From Nitrospiraceae bacterium (GTDB lineage Bacteria; Nitrospirota; Nitrospiria; Nitrospirales; Nitrospiraceae), in the NCBI GenBank assembly GCA_035623075.1, contig DASPUC010000005.1, positions 1 through 64,000 of the forward strand: 64,000 nt of DNA, given 5' to 3'. The stretch's first letter is position 1. Each line of letters begins with the position of its first letter. Under the pieces are notes generated by a model. The model searched no databases. It saw only the letters and a program-made list of their open reading frames with translations, and was not told the origin of the DNA. Positions 9,108 to 18,101 of this stretch are shown in pieces. Both the position numbers and the translations under genes were made by a program.

Positions 9108-10388
9108 CTACCGCTGTATCTTGCAATAGGGGTCGAAGAGCTTCTTGAAGTCATCCGTACAGTCGCCGCCGGGGCGCCGCTTCGGGTCATGCGCGCCGGG
9201 TGTATCGGGGATGTCGCGAAATTCATCTGTCAACTGCTGAGCAATCTGGCAATGGATGTTGTTGGCGGGCTGACCGGCCAGTTTCATCTTCTCGCACGCG
9301 GTCTGGTATCCAGCTGGACCGCCGAGCAACTGATCTTTTCCCGCGATCGCCTGTTGCTGGTCGCGAGGATCATGCGTCGATTGATAGGCGGTCCAACTTT
9401 TTTTGACGTTCTGATAGACGGGATAGAGATTGCCCATGATCCGGTTCAGCGGAATCTCAGCCTGCGGCAAGCCGGCTTGATCAACCTTGTTCAGACCGAT
9501 CTGCCGCACCCTGGTGAACGTCACGCGCGCATCGGCCAGCGTCGCAGGACAGGTCGTGATGGCTTCGTCACCGAACTTGGCCAGCGGATGCTTGCGCGAC
9601 ACTTTCAGAAATTCTGCCATGGGGAGGGGTACGTCCTTGTACCAGAATGTGATGGTTTCCGATCCCGTACTGTCCGGATTGGTAGGGCCATATTCGCAGT
9701 CATACAGCTGCGCGCCCTTTGCTTCAAGATCGCGGATCTGGCTGAGCGCCTGTTCTTGCACAGCAAGCGAGACGTCATTCGAGACCGCAGGCTGCCAGGC
9801 TTGTTGAGTGACCGCTACAATCGTGGGCTTCTGCAGACCAATCTCTTTGCTGTGATCCCTGACCGCGTACCAGGCTACCCGCTGTTCCAGCAGCTTGATG
9901 AGATTGTTTCGGATCTTCTGCACCCGCTCGCTTTTGCAACCCTGGTTGTGTATCTCCATTGCCATGGTCAAGAAGTTCGGATCCAGCATAAACACGCCGG
10001 CGGCATCCTTCGAGGCGCCACCCAAGACGCTGAGGGCCATGAACTGCGCGCTCGGAAACGTACCAGTCTGCCGGTCCGTATTCAGGTAGCGAAGGTATTT
10101 TGCCATCATGGCCAGTGACTCCGTGTCCGACACGGTGTCTCCAAACAGCGGACACTTATCCGGCCCAGCTTTCGCGTCCGTTCGGAATGCCGTCATCACA
10201 GCTTCCACGTCCATCCGGCCGAAATTGTCGTCACTGATATGAGCAAAATCGCCCTTGTAGAGTTTTGTGAGGAGTTCAGGATCGTGCTTCGGCCAGGCTT
10301 TGGTGATTTGGGCGTTCGCGGGGAGGGAATGGAGCAGGAACAATATCAGAACGAAGAACAGGCTCAGTGGTACCCTTCGTCGTCTCAT
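9108..10388 (-). CDS. Exported protein of unknown function
   Basis: About 426 residues from the ATG at 10388, which has GGAAG six bases upstream and opens a clear signal peptide (RRRRVPLSLFFVLILFLLHS, cleavage after ANA). A longer frame to 10511 would place an Arg-rich stretch before the signal and is rejected. The mature protein has scattered cysteines (CPLFGDT, HNQGCKSERV, YDCEYGP, ITTCPAT) and ends with a Cys pair region (GGDCTDDF, FDPYCKIQR). No family was recognised. It lies between broken neighbours on the same strand but is itself uninterrupted. It is probably periplasmic. Confidence 0.75.
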   Translation of the reverse strand: MRRRRVPLSLFFVLILFLLHSLPANAQITKAWPKHDPELLTKLYKGDFAHISDDNFGRMDVEAVMTAFRTDAKAGPDKCPLFGDTVSDTESLAMMAKYLRYLNTDRQTGTFPSAQFMALSVLGGASKDAAGVFMLDPNFLTMAMEIHNQGCKSERVQKIRNNLIKLLEQRVAWYAVRDHSKEIGLQKPTIVAVTQQAWQPAVSNDVSLAVQEQALSQIRDLEAKGAQLYDCEYGPTNPDSTGSETITFWYKDVPLPMAEFLKVSRKHPLAKFGDEAITTCPATLADARVTFTRVRQIGLNKVDQAGLPQAEIPLNRIMGNLYPVYQNVKKSWTAYQSTHDPRDQQQAIAGKDQLLGGPAGYQTACEKMKLAGQPANNIHCQIAQQLTDEFRDIPDTPGAHDPKRRPGGDCTDDFKKLFDPYCKIQR

Positions 10389-10446
10389 GGGGCACTTCCG
10401 TATCAAGCCGACTAAGGCAACAATTCCCGATTCATTCTTCTGGGCA

Positions 10447-11255
10447 TTACAGTTTCGGTTTCTCCTGCTGCTTGGCCTTCTCGACGTCCTGTTTGTGCTG
10501 CCCCTCAGCAATATCCTTTTGCCATTTCGCTGTGGCTTCCGACGCGCGCAGCGCGAGAGGCAAGCTCACGGCTTCCACACGCATGGTGAGGTACAACTCC
10601 GGGAGCTCCGACTCCCGCACCGATGTGTACACGGCGTTGTAGGAGTCGAAACACCAACCCCGCTGAGGGTTGTTAATCGCATTCTTGGACAGATTCATCG
10701 CTAGCTCCACCGCCGTGTTGAGGCACTCCGTTACCGTGGCGGCACTATTGGTTTTCGGCAGAGGAGCCAGACGACCCTGGTCGTCGAAGAGCCATACCAG
10801 ACTCTGAATCTGACTGTCGTTGGCAGCCCGCTCTCTCAGGTTGGGATTCGTGATCGTTTCTTTCCCATACTTCTCGCGCAACGAGGCCAGGAGCGTGGCC
10901 TTGGGGATGCCTCTGTTGGCGAAGAAGTGTTCGCGAATGACTCTCCACACCACTTGCTTGCTCGGCGGATAGGTCGCGTCCACTTGCACCTGATCGCTTT
11001 CCACCCCGCCCCCAACGTCCTGCGCCGGCCTCGACGAAAACGACCTGATGACGGGCTTGTCGAGTGTCGGCAGAGTGTCCGACCTAACTTGAATTTTGTT
11101 CTTGGGGAGCTGCGCCTCGAGCTTCGCATAGGCATCCTGCACTGGCATGTTCAATTGGATGCCGAGAATGTCCGCAATCCTTCAGCGGCCGCATGCCCTG
11201 CTAACGCGACAACCATTACGATGCAGCCGATCACCGATTTCCATGGCGTGTTCAT
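10447..11255 (-). pseudogene. Exported paralogue C of a tandem family, frameshifted near its signal peptide
   Basis: The ATG at 11255 follows AAAGGAGA and opens a signal peptide (MNTPWKSVIGCIVMVVALAG, then HAAAEG). That frame ends at 11151. The mature part runs in another frame, entering as ADILGIQLNMPVQDAY and staying open to 10447. Adding one base near 11175 (TTGCGG to TTGGCGG) joins them as AEG-L-ADILGIQLNMP, which matches the paralogues at 11293-12167 and 12213-13259. The mature protein shares a Q-V-V segment, a KYG motif (SLREKYGKE) and LFDDQGRL with them, and a Lys-rich C-terminus. Either a true frameshift or a consensus error; automated calling would start it at about 11154 and miss the signal. 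Confidence 0.65.
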
Positions 11256-11292
11256 CAGACAGTCTCCTTTCAACGCATCAATGAGCAGTTCG

Positions 11293-12167
11293 TCAGAACT
11301 TCGGCCCGCCGAGCTTTTCGGCTTCTTTCGTCTTCTTCTCGTCGTACTCCTTGAGCACGTGATCGAGCGCGGCGTTCGTCGCGTCGACAGCGCTGCGCAA
11401 CAGCGGGACATTGACCATATTGACCATCACGACGCCTGCCATGTTGCCACCCGTTGTCGTAGGGTTGACCGATGCCTTTACAACAGTCACGCCCGCTTTT
11501 TCGCACTGCCCCATACTGACAGGGGTTCTCCCTCTGTACCCAGAGGCAGGAGCGTCGATGTGCGGCGTGGCTGTCCCCGGCTCGCAAGACCCAACCATGA
11601 GCTTCATCGCCCGGCTTTCATCGAGCAACTGTCCCTGGGAGTCGAAGAGTCACCTGAGCTCCGGGCTACCTATGGGCTGAATAGACGTGGGAGTTCCATA
11701 CTTTTTCTTCAATCCGGCGACGACATTCTCGACCGTGGGCGTTGCCTGTTTTGGAAAAGTCAAATTGCGCGACAGGTAATAGACGACTTGTTGGTTCGGG
11801 GCAGCGTCAGGTGAGCCTCAATCGTCTCACTGCCTTTTGCTTCAGCGTAAGGAACTTCGCCCTTGACCACAGACACCCATTGCTTCTTCTGACCGGTTGT
11901 ATTACAGACGCGTGTCGTCGCGCATTCCCAGTTGAATTCGATCTTCTGCAGATCGATCTTCAAGGCTGGATTGGCGGCCTTCATCAGTTCCATCGCCTGC
12001 TTCGCCGGCATGCCGAGTTTGATGCCGACGACATCGATGTATCCCGCCGAGGCGGCAATCTTGGCCGTGGCCTCCGGCGTGCAGCAGTCGTCGGCAGCGA
12101 AGCTGCTGCTGTGCGCTATGAGCATCGCCCCAATCAGCACAACCAATACAACTGTCCATATCCGCAT
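11293..12167 (-). pseudogene. Exported paralogue B of the tandem family, with a frameshift and a stop
   Basis: The ATG at 12167 (GGGGGAG six bases upstream) opens a signal peptide (MRIWTVVLVVLIGAMLIAHS). The mature start, SAGYIDVVGIKLGMPAKQAM, shares the LGMP signature with its neighbours. The frame fails at a C4 run (11798-11801). One added C restores the segment NQQVVYYLSRNLTF followed by KKKYGTPTSI, the same block seen in the intact paralogue. Further on, a TGA at 11652-11650 interrupts ELR-stop-LFDSQGQL, where Trp is expected. The remainder (LMVGSCEPGT ... KKTKEAEKLGGPKF) is open to 11293. Two independent lesions make real decay more likely than a single error. Confidence 0.65.
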
Positions 12168-12212
12168 GAGACGCTCCCCCTTTCCTGGCTCGTACAAGCT
12201 CCGTCACTGTCC

Positions 12213-13259
12213 TTACAGCGCCGGCTTATTCTTCTGGGCAGCCCCCTTTTCTTTCGCCTTCCGCGCCTTGTCGGCTCGCACCAGGAGATCATGCGTGGCA
12301 TCCGTCGCGCTGCGATCGAGCGGCTGGCTGCCGATGTTCACTAACAACACCCCCACTACCTCGTTCGAGGAGACACCGAGCTCGGCCGCTCGGAAGAGCC
12401 GGGCGTGAATGATGGTGTAGTCGGGACAGGTTTTGCTGCCTTGCTCACCGAGGTCGTAACCCTTCTCGAGCCTGCTTTTCATCGCGTACAAATCGGCTTG
12501 GATATCATTGGCTGATATGGCATTGGGCTGCACGGCGCCTGGCTGGCCGAAGGTCGAGGCTGTATACATACAATTCTGAATGGTGCTGTCGCCGTTCTTC
12601 GTATGCACTATTTCCTGGATACTTTTCATCCCCTTCACCCGGTTTCCTTGCGCATCGTCCACCCACACCATCGCCCGATGACCGGCCGATCGAAACCAGT
12701 CCGGACCTTGATCAAAAGACACGGCACTATATTTCTTGATCAACTCAGCGGCTAGTACTTCTTGCGTCGGAGTCGTCTCCTTGGAGAAGGTGACGTAGCG
12801 GCTGATGCGGGAGACCACCTGCGGGTTGGGCTGCATGGTGAGCATGAGGTAGATTTTTTCCGTATTGGGAATGATCGGAGGGCCGCCGCGCAATAATTCC
12901 TGGCTCGCCGCAAAGACTCCATACATGAGCGGCCAAGGCAACACGTCGTACTTGACCGTCTCCGGTTTGATCTGCAGTTTGCCATGGGCCTTGAGCGCCG
13001 CTGCTGCCTCTTTGCCCGACATCCCCAGCTTGAAGCCTACGACATCGTAGTGCGGTGCGGATGCAGCCAGTTTTGCCGTGGCCTGGGCTGTACCGGAACT
13101 TTCAGCGGCAGCCGACTGCTCGGACGGTGCCGGCTTGGACAATTGCTCCTGCAGTTGCTGCAGCTCGTCGGTCGACGAATTCAGCTTGTCGAGTACATCG
13201 TCGGCGGCCACACCGCCACTCGCAACGCACATGATGGCGATGAATAAGACACCCGACAT
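12213..13259 (-). CDS. Exported paralogue A of the tandem family (intact)
   Basis: The only uninterrupted member of a three-gene tandem family, about 348 residues from ATG 13259. A signal peptide (MSGVLFIAIMCVASGGVAAD) is followed by a Gln-rich helical stretch (DELQQLQEQLSK) and the signature HYDVVGFKLGMSGKEAA. The central domain has PNPQVVSRISRYVTF and an AAELIKKYS block, equivalent to the KYG motif of the paralogues, then MVWVDDAQGN. The C-terminus is Lys/Ala-rich (RKAKEKGAAQKNKPAL). The family is not recognised; a periplasmic location is inferred. No Shine-Dalgarno is obvious before 13259; ATG 13349 is an in-frame alternative but would bury the signal peptide. Confidence 0.72.
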   Translation of the reverse strand: MSGVLFIAIMCVASGGVAADDVLDKLNSSTDELQQLQEQLSKPAPSEQSAAAESSGTAQATAKLAASAPHYDVVGFKLGMSGKEAAAALKAHGKLQIKPETVKYDVLPWPLMYGVFAASQELLRGGPPIIPNTEKIYLMLTMQPNPQVVSRISRYVTFSKETTPTQEVLAAELIKKYSAVSFDQGPDWFRSAGHRAMVWVDDAQGNRVKGMKSIQEIVHTKNGDSTIQNCMYTASTFGQPGAVQPNAISANDIQADLYAMKSRLEKGYDLGEQGSKTCPDYTIIHARLFRAAELGVSSNEVVGVLLVNIGSQPLDRSATDATHDLLVRADKARKAKEKGAAQKNKPAL

Positions 13260-13345
13260 TGCTCTAAACGCATGGTGCTTGGCGATCCCTCCACGTTGAA
13301 GTGCAAGTCGTATTTCTCCTCTTTCAAAGCTTCGAGCCAACGCGG

Positions 13346-13497
13346 TCATCCGCGGATCCCTATGGAGGCACAACCAACCCTCCCACCACAATTTGCATCG
13401 GGCACAAGAATCAGGGCCTGGGCGGGACCCCCTATGAGGCTAGTGCCGTCGCTACAAGTACCAACTTAGTGATGCTTCGCAGAGCGAAGTTCACCAT
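13346..13497 (-). pseudogene. Very small exported peptide gene with a frame break at G5
   Basis: AAAGGAG sits six bases before the ATG at 13497, and the frame encodes a clean signal-like peptide (NFALRSITKLVLVATALAS) before TAG at 13434. The stop is followed directly by a run of five G. In the neighbouring frame the sequence reads GGPAQALILVPDANCGG to TGA at 13348, which would make a 50-residue secreted Gly-rich peptide. The strong ribosome site and good signal support a real, broken gene, but it is short and has no known relatives that I can name. Confidence 0.35.
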
Positions 13498-13679
13498 TGG
13501 CCACTCCTTTCGCTCGATGCCACTGCACCTCAGGAGACTATGTAGGCGCAAAGAGCCGCTAGTATCTAGAAGTGCGGGCAGGGCATCAATAGAGATGTCT
13601 AGGGGAGGAATCCGCTTAAACGGGCTTTTCTCGCACGGTTGAAACTGCGTGGCACTTACTCACAAGGCACCGTGAACTC

Positions 13680-15851
13680 TCATTGCCGAGCAATCTCTGC
13701 TGCGGCTGTGTCGAACTCCTTCCACGACCAGATTCTGTTCTGCTCCAACAACGTGTTGGCTCCGACAAAGAGGGCAAAGAGGTTTTGGCGCCGAGTAGCT
13801 TGCTCGGCGTCGCTCAGAGACGCAACTACGGTGGAGGGTTCGAGCTGATAGTCGAGATCCCGCCAACTTTCCGTGCGGAGGGAATACACGAGCACGCCAT
13901 GGCGATCAACGAGCGCGATCAGATCGTCATAGACACTGCTCAGATACGCAAAGTTGTCTTCCGCACAGTCCCTCACGAGCAGACAGCTGAGGTCACGCCC
14001 AAGAAAGGGAGCGAGGCGCGGGGTTAAGCCCGCAAGACCCAGCAGCGTAGGAACCAAATCCACCTGGCTGGCCACGGTCGCAATTCGCCGAGGACGCAGG
14101 TCGCGAGAAAACCGGAGGGACGGGTCAAACCACAGATACAGCGGCGCCAGAAAGTGCCCGATCTGTTTCTCATCTTTCGTCCGCCCGACTACTTCGTGAC
14201 GTCCATGGTCGCCTAAAATCATAACGATGGTGTTCTTGAGCAGTCCGGCTCGGCGGCTTTCCGTAAAGAACCGCTCCAATTCCTGATCCAAGTAACGGAG
14301 AGACGCGATATATCCATCAGGTTCTTGCCTCAGCGATCGGACAGCATCGGTGGTTTCCGGAACAGAGAATGGGTGATGCATACCTAACGTGAGCGTGGTC
14401 AAAAAAAACGGGGTGCCGCGATTTTGCAGGAACGCGAGTCGCTCGCGAATTAAATCCAACAAGTCTCCATCGGAAATTCCCAAACTTGGACCCGAACCGA
14501 TCCGCTTAGTTCCTTCCGGAAAATCATGCATATCGAACAACTGGTGAAATCCATTTCTGGTCGCGAACAGCTGAAGCCGATTGAGATCCCGATCCTCACC
14601 GGTGACCATTTCGCTGCGGTAGCCATGGTTTTTCAAGAGAGCCGGGAGACAGGGATAATCGTAGGCGTAGCGAGTCTTCATGGCCGCCTGTCCCTGCCGT
14701 GGGTAGTAGGAGCAAAAGGACGCAAACAAACCTCTCGCGGTTTGTGTGCCGTTGGAGTAAAAATTCTCAAAATAAAAACTGTGGCGCTGTAACGTATCCA
14801 GAAACGGTGTAACGGGAATTCCTCTCATCTCTTGATTCAAGAAACGACGGTCCAGACCTTCCACCAAGATCATCAGCATATTGGGAGCGGAGCCGACGGA
14901 CCGTACCTCTGGAGGATGCATCGCGCGCACGAGGGGGAAGCGCGGGTAGGCAAAGTCCGCCTTCGGATCAAGCAGTCCTTGCATCATGGGAATGGCTTTT
15001 TCCACAGGCATCCCCGGAAAATCAGACAGGCGATCTCCTTTGAGCTGCGCGGAGAACGTTTCCCTAAATCCTTCGCTGGCATACAGAATCGGATTTTGCG
15101 ACAGCATATAATACTCAAGACTGCTGATGTTCGCGAGACGCAAGGCGTAGAATCCTTGATGGTGCAGCCCCATCGCCCCAAGCACCAGCCCACCCGTCAG
15201 CACACCATTGGTGATGAGACCAGACTGCGGCCTCCAACGGGCAATCATCGGCCTCACGACTCGGGAAAAGAGCCACCACCATGCGACGAGAATCAGCCCT
15301 TGGGCTGCATAGAAAATCGCTAGCACAGGCGCCCATGATCCCTTTGCACTCAGTTCTGCTTGAGTCTGCCTCGCAGCCTGCCCATCGTCGATGCCGATTT
15401 CCTTGGTCTGGGTCACAAGATCCATTACGTATTCGAAGAAGACAAAATCCAAATGATGCTGGTTATAGTGATAGTAGCCCATGTCGATCGTCAGCAGCGT
15501 GAGAAGCATGCTCCCCATCACAACCATGACAATTGCCAGTACGCGGACGTGGAGAAACTGACGACCGACCCATTGCCGTCCCTTCCGAAATAACTTCACA
15601 ACAGACGTCACCGCGAAGGCGAGTCCAATCGCCAGCAACACCGTGAACGTGGCGATGGTCAGGTCTCCCCTAAACCCGAACCACAGGGTGTGCACTAACA
15701 GCGAAACGGAAGCGGACTCGCGAGCCGGCGTCTCTGCCATTTGGATGAACCGTAACGTCTGTTGGAGCAGGAGGAATGCAACCCACCAAAAGACGATAAT
15801 TTGGCGGACCGACCAGTTTGGCCGGCAGAGAGAGTTGGTCGGGTTCAACAT
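13680..15851 (-). CDS. LtaS-like membrane sulfatase / phosphoglycerol transferase
   Basis: A large alkaline-phosphatase-superfamily membrane enzyme. The N-terminal third has about five membrane segments (QIIVFWWVAFLLLQQTL, TIATFTVLLAIGLAFAV, VLAIVMVVMGSMLLTLL, VLAIFYAAQGLILVAWWW and LTGGLVLGAMGLHH). The extracytoplasmic domain carries sulfatase landmarks: NMLMILVEGLDRRFLN (metal-ligand Glu, nucleophile region), NGTQTARGLFASFCSYYPRQ and TIVMILGDHGRHEV (metal-binding D-H). Family members transfer phosphoglycerol or phosphoethanolamine head groups to surface polymers or lipids. The start is uncertain: ATG 15851 puts TM1 near the N-terminus, while ATG 15911 and TTG 15953 are in frame; none has a strong ribosome site. 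Confidence 0.88.
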   Translation of the reverse strand: MLNPTNSLCRPNWSVRQIIVFWWVAFLLLQQTLRFIQMAETPARESASVSLLVHTLWFGFRGDLTIATFTVLLAIGLAFAVTSVVKLFRKGRQWVGRQFLHVRVLAIVMVVMGSMLLTLLTIDMGYYHYNQHHLDFVFFEYVMDLVTQTKEIGIDDGQAARQTQAELSAKGSWAPVLAIFYAAQGLILVAWWWLFSRVVRPMIARWRPQSGLITNGVLTGGLVLGAMGLHHQGFYALRLANISSLEYYMLSQNPILYASEGFRETFSAQLKGDRLSDFPGMPVEKAIPMMQGLLDPKADFAYPRFPLVRAMHPPEVRSVGSAPNMLMILVEGLDRRFLNQEMRGIPVTPFLDTLQRHSFYFENFYSNGTQTARGLFASFCSYYPRQGQAAMKTRYAYDYPCLPALLKNHGYRSEMVTGEDRDLNRLQLFATRNGFHQLFDMHDFPEGTKRIGSGPSLGISDGDLLDLIRERLAFLQNRGTPFFLTTLTLGMHHPFSVPETTDAVRSLRQEPDGYIASLRYLDQELERFFTESRRAGLLKNTIVMILGDHGRHEVVGRTKDEKQIGHFLAPLYLWFDPSLRFSRDLRPRRIATVASQVDLVPTLLGLAGLTPRLAPFLGRDLSCLLVRDCAEDNFAYLSSVYDDLIALVDRHGVLVYSLRTESWRDLDYQLEPSTVVASLSDAEQATRRQNLFALFVGANTLLEQNRIWSWKEFDTAAAEIARQ

Positions 15852-15911
15852 GCGAAATCGCAGAGCGGCGTCATGATCACACCAAGCATGGAATTCATAA
15901 CTGGTCGACAT

Positions 15912-16373
15912 CTCGCTGTCAATGGTTCGAGGCAAGCCATACTGAGAGGACAACTAGGCTTTATCCCCTCCACGATCCTTAGGGCAAGAAGAACACATGT
16001 AAGAGTAAAGAGATCGATCTGGAGGATTTCCATGACTCTATGGCGATTCTCCATGACTCCGGAACCGTGTACCCAGCCATCGCCTCGCTGTTTACAACAT
16101 AAACCATTATTTTTCTACCGGTGAACTGCCGTCCTCCCTTTGATCTTCATGGCACAATCCGTGCTCGGAATTTGCTCACACCCGGATGCGATCCCACGCG
16201 GGATCTTCTTGGAAAGGACTGGTCCTGGATCAGTACATGCTATGAATTCCTCGCGATTGCGTCTCACATCCCGCCACCGCAAGCAACTCTGATGACGGTG
16301 AAGCGGCAGGACGCGGAAGATACCTCGCTCACGAACAGCGACGGCATTTCATCCTGTTTATGGAATCGAGATG
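15912..16373. other. Intergenic region without a convincing gene
   Basis: About 460 bases between two minus-strand genes. The plus strand carries an open frame (16121-16390) with no ribosome site and no protein-like features. The only notable element is a sigma-54-type promoter match at 16150-16165, listed separately. Confidence 0.4.
16150..16165 (+). promoter_or_regulatory. Sigma-54-type promoter match
   Basis: TGGCAC at 16150-16155 is an exact -24 element. After the standard ten bases between GG and GC it is followed by TGCT (GC at 16163-16164) as the -12 element. Spacing is canonical. A transcript would start near 16176 and run against the small gene at 16374-16709. No plus-strand gene is evident for it, so it may be a chance match or drive a non-coding or antisense RNA. 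Confidence 0.35.
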
Positions 16374-16709
16374 TTAGGGAAGTTTCTTGACTGAAGCGGC
16401 TTGATTGCCCGACGCGAGGATGACTTCGACCTGATCACCGACCTTGAGCGTGGAATCGCGTCCTGTGTCTTTATTGAGGGAGATCAAGGTGCTTATGCCG
16501 TCCGACGATTTCACGATGATCAAATCCGTCGTCAACATGATCAACTCCCCGCTTACCTTTTCTGATAGCGACGCCGGAACGCTCTGAGAAGGTACGGGAA
16601 CCGGTAGTAGTACGAACATCGTGGCAAACACCAGCCATGAGAAACGCCGAGTGAGTATGATGGATTCGATGGAACATCTGCATCGAGTGGCGGCTGAACT
16701 GAATAGCAT
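16374..16709 (-). CDS. Small exported protein, possible OB-like/DUF5666-type domain
   Basis: 111 residues. A hydrophobic segment (FSWLVFATMFVLLPVPVP) acts as a signal peptide or anchor. The mature part reads VSGELIMLTTDLIIVKSSDG, then a beta-rich stretch ending KVGDQVEVILASGN. The strand pattern and the closing K-V-G-D motif resemble small DUF5666-like OB-fold proteins and the protein at 24782-25150. No partner is evident. The start is uncertain because 16 residues precede the hydrophobic segment and no ribosome site is seen; no later in-frame ATG precedes that segment. Confidence 0.6.
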   Translation of the reverse strand: MLFSSAATRCRCSIESIILTRRFSWLVFATMFVLLPVPVPSQSVPASLSEKVSGELIMLTTDLIIVKSSDGISTLISLNKDTGRDSTLKVGDQVEVILASGNQAASVKKLP

Positions 16710-16772
16710 GACGCATGACCCGCTGGGGATGAGAGCGGGGCGCGGTCTTGAGCCGCACCCCCGAGGACCGGC

Positions 16773-17003
16773 CTACTTTCCGCCCATATCCTTCTTCTCG
16801 TCCTTCTTCTCGTCGCCGAAGATGACGTGGCCGCCCTTGTCATTCTTCTCGTCCTTCTTTTCATCGCCCGAGAGCTTCGGTCCAGCAGTGTCCTTCTTGT
16901 CCTTCTGTTCAGCCGGAGCAGGATCGCCGGCAAACGAGAGGGTGGACGTCGCGCCAAAAGTCAGGAGCGCGACCAACGCCATCAAACCGCTTAACCGCTT
17001 CAT
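16773..17003 (-). CDS. Small secreted Lys/Asp/Glu-rich repeat protein
   Basis: 76 residues from the ATG at 17003, placed by the strong site GAGGAGG five bases upstream. A signal peptide (MKRLSGLMALVALLTFGATS, cleavage after SFA) is followed by an extremely charged tail with repeated units EQKDKKD, GDEKKDEKND and GDEKKDEKKD. The repeats are also visible in the DNA as near-identical blocks at about 16793-16870. The mature peptide should be disordered and highly hydrophilic. No family is recognised; metal or polyanion binding, or a stress role, would be guesswork. Confidence 0.7.
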   Translation of the reverse strand: MKRLSGLMALVALLTFGATSTLSFAGDPAPAEQKDKKDTAGPKLSGDEKKDEKNDKGGHVIFGDEKKDEKKDMGGK

Positions 17004-17171
17004 GGAACCTCCTCTAGTGAGAGATGTAGTGATGCAAGTACGACCCATGGCCATGCCCTATGCATGACCTTTATATAGCGTTTATCAACGTAGAGCCGTG
17101 AACACAACGGACAAAATCGCCGCACGGACGACTGCATTTGTCCAATGCGAGAATGACCCATAGGAGGCACA

Positions 17172-18056
17172 ATGATCATGACCGGGCTACAACACACGAT
17201 CACGAAAGACGCGGTGATGCCCGAGCGACCAGCGACTCTTGGCCGACTCGACGAGGTGGTGACAACGGCTGATGAATTCGACCGGGTCTTCTCACAGGCC
17301 CTGCCGATCTTGCTCGACCGTACCACCGCTTCCACAAAGCGGTTTTTGCGCGAAACGGGCCAGTGGATCGACGACGTAGCGCACGAGAAGTTCGTGCTGC
17401 GCTGGGCCGCAGAATATGTGGAACAGTTTCTCGTGTGTGGGCGGAGCGAAGTGCCGTGCCGGCCGTTGTTTCTACTGGACTCGCTTGTGGCGAAACAGCA
17501 CAGTCATCCCGAGCCGTTTTGTTATCATCCGGACTTGCTCACCCCGCTCGGCCGGTTTCTCGACGGGCTCGTGGCAAGAGCCGTCATCAGCCGCGATGCA
17601 CTTATCGCTTTGTACTATCATTGTTATGGATTGGGGCTGGGCGACGTCATTGCGATCACGGGCTTAGAGGGCTCGGAAAGTCAGCGCATCCACAAGAACT
17701 TCCGACGCTGGCGGGATTCCGGTTGGCAACGAACGATAGAGGAGGCCGGCCTTACTGAGGTTGATCTGACGGAACTCAGCAGCCAACAGCAGCGCCACCG
17801 TCAACGGTTTAACAGCGAGGCCGAGCGGCTCATTCGTTTTGCGCAGGCCCACTACCGGAAAAGCGAGCCGGACCATTATGTCTGTATGTCCCGATCCCAG
17901 TGGGAAGAGATGTTCGCCCAGGGCTATGGTTGTGACTATCGGATTTGGCATCTTGCGTTGTGTCTGGACTGTATTCAGACGACTTGGGATCTGAACGGCA
18001 ATGGAACTCGGGTCGATGAAAAACCCCACATAGAACTGCATGTGTGGCCATCATAG
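17172..18056 (+). CDS. Cytoplasmic protein with a sigma-region-4-like segment, function unknown
   Basis: 294 residues, start fixed by AGGAGG five bases before ATG 17172. There is no signal or membrane segment. The middle (about 140-190: DALIALYYHCYGLGLGDVI, then AITGLEGSESQRIHKNFRRW) looks like the helix-turn-helix of sigma-70 region 4 in ECF-type factors. A clear region 2 is not visible, so it may be a diverged sigma-like or regulatory protein rather than a functional sigma factor. The C-terminal third (residues 215-294) has several Trp, Cys and His residues. The next gene, 45 bases downstream, encodes a membrane protein, an arrangement reminiscent of sigma/anti-sigma pairs; this is inference. 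Confidence 0.78.
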   Translation: MIMTGLQHTITKDAVMPERPATLGRLDEVVTTADEFDRVFSQALPILLDRTTASTKRFLRETGQWIDDVAHEKFVLRWAAEYVEQFLVCGRSEVPCRPLFLLDSLVAKQHSHPEPFCYHPDLLTPLGRFLDGLVARAVISRDALIALYYHCYGLGLGDVIAITGLEGSESQRIHKNFRRWRDSGWQRTIEEAGLTEVDLTELSSQQQRHRQRFNSEAERLIRFAQAHYRKSEPDHYVCMSRSQWEEMFAQGYGCDYRIWHLALCLDCIQTTWDLNGNGTRVDEKPHIELHVWPS

Positions 18057-18101
18057 GCGCGGAACGAAAGATTGTCCCTGACGACATCGTAAGGAGGAAT
18101 T

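Noticed and set aside
9189-10118. Long plus-strand open frame of 309 codons
   Set aside because: It lies antisense to the exported protein at 9108-10388, which has a signal peptide and ribosome site; the plus-strand product is Arg/His-rich and lacks any motif.
10927-12344. Two long plus-strand frames antisense to the tandem family
   Set aside because: Their products are Arg-rich and show no domain; the minus strand contains the shared LGMP/QVV/KYG blocks.
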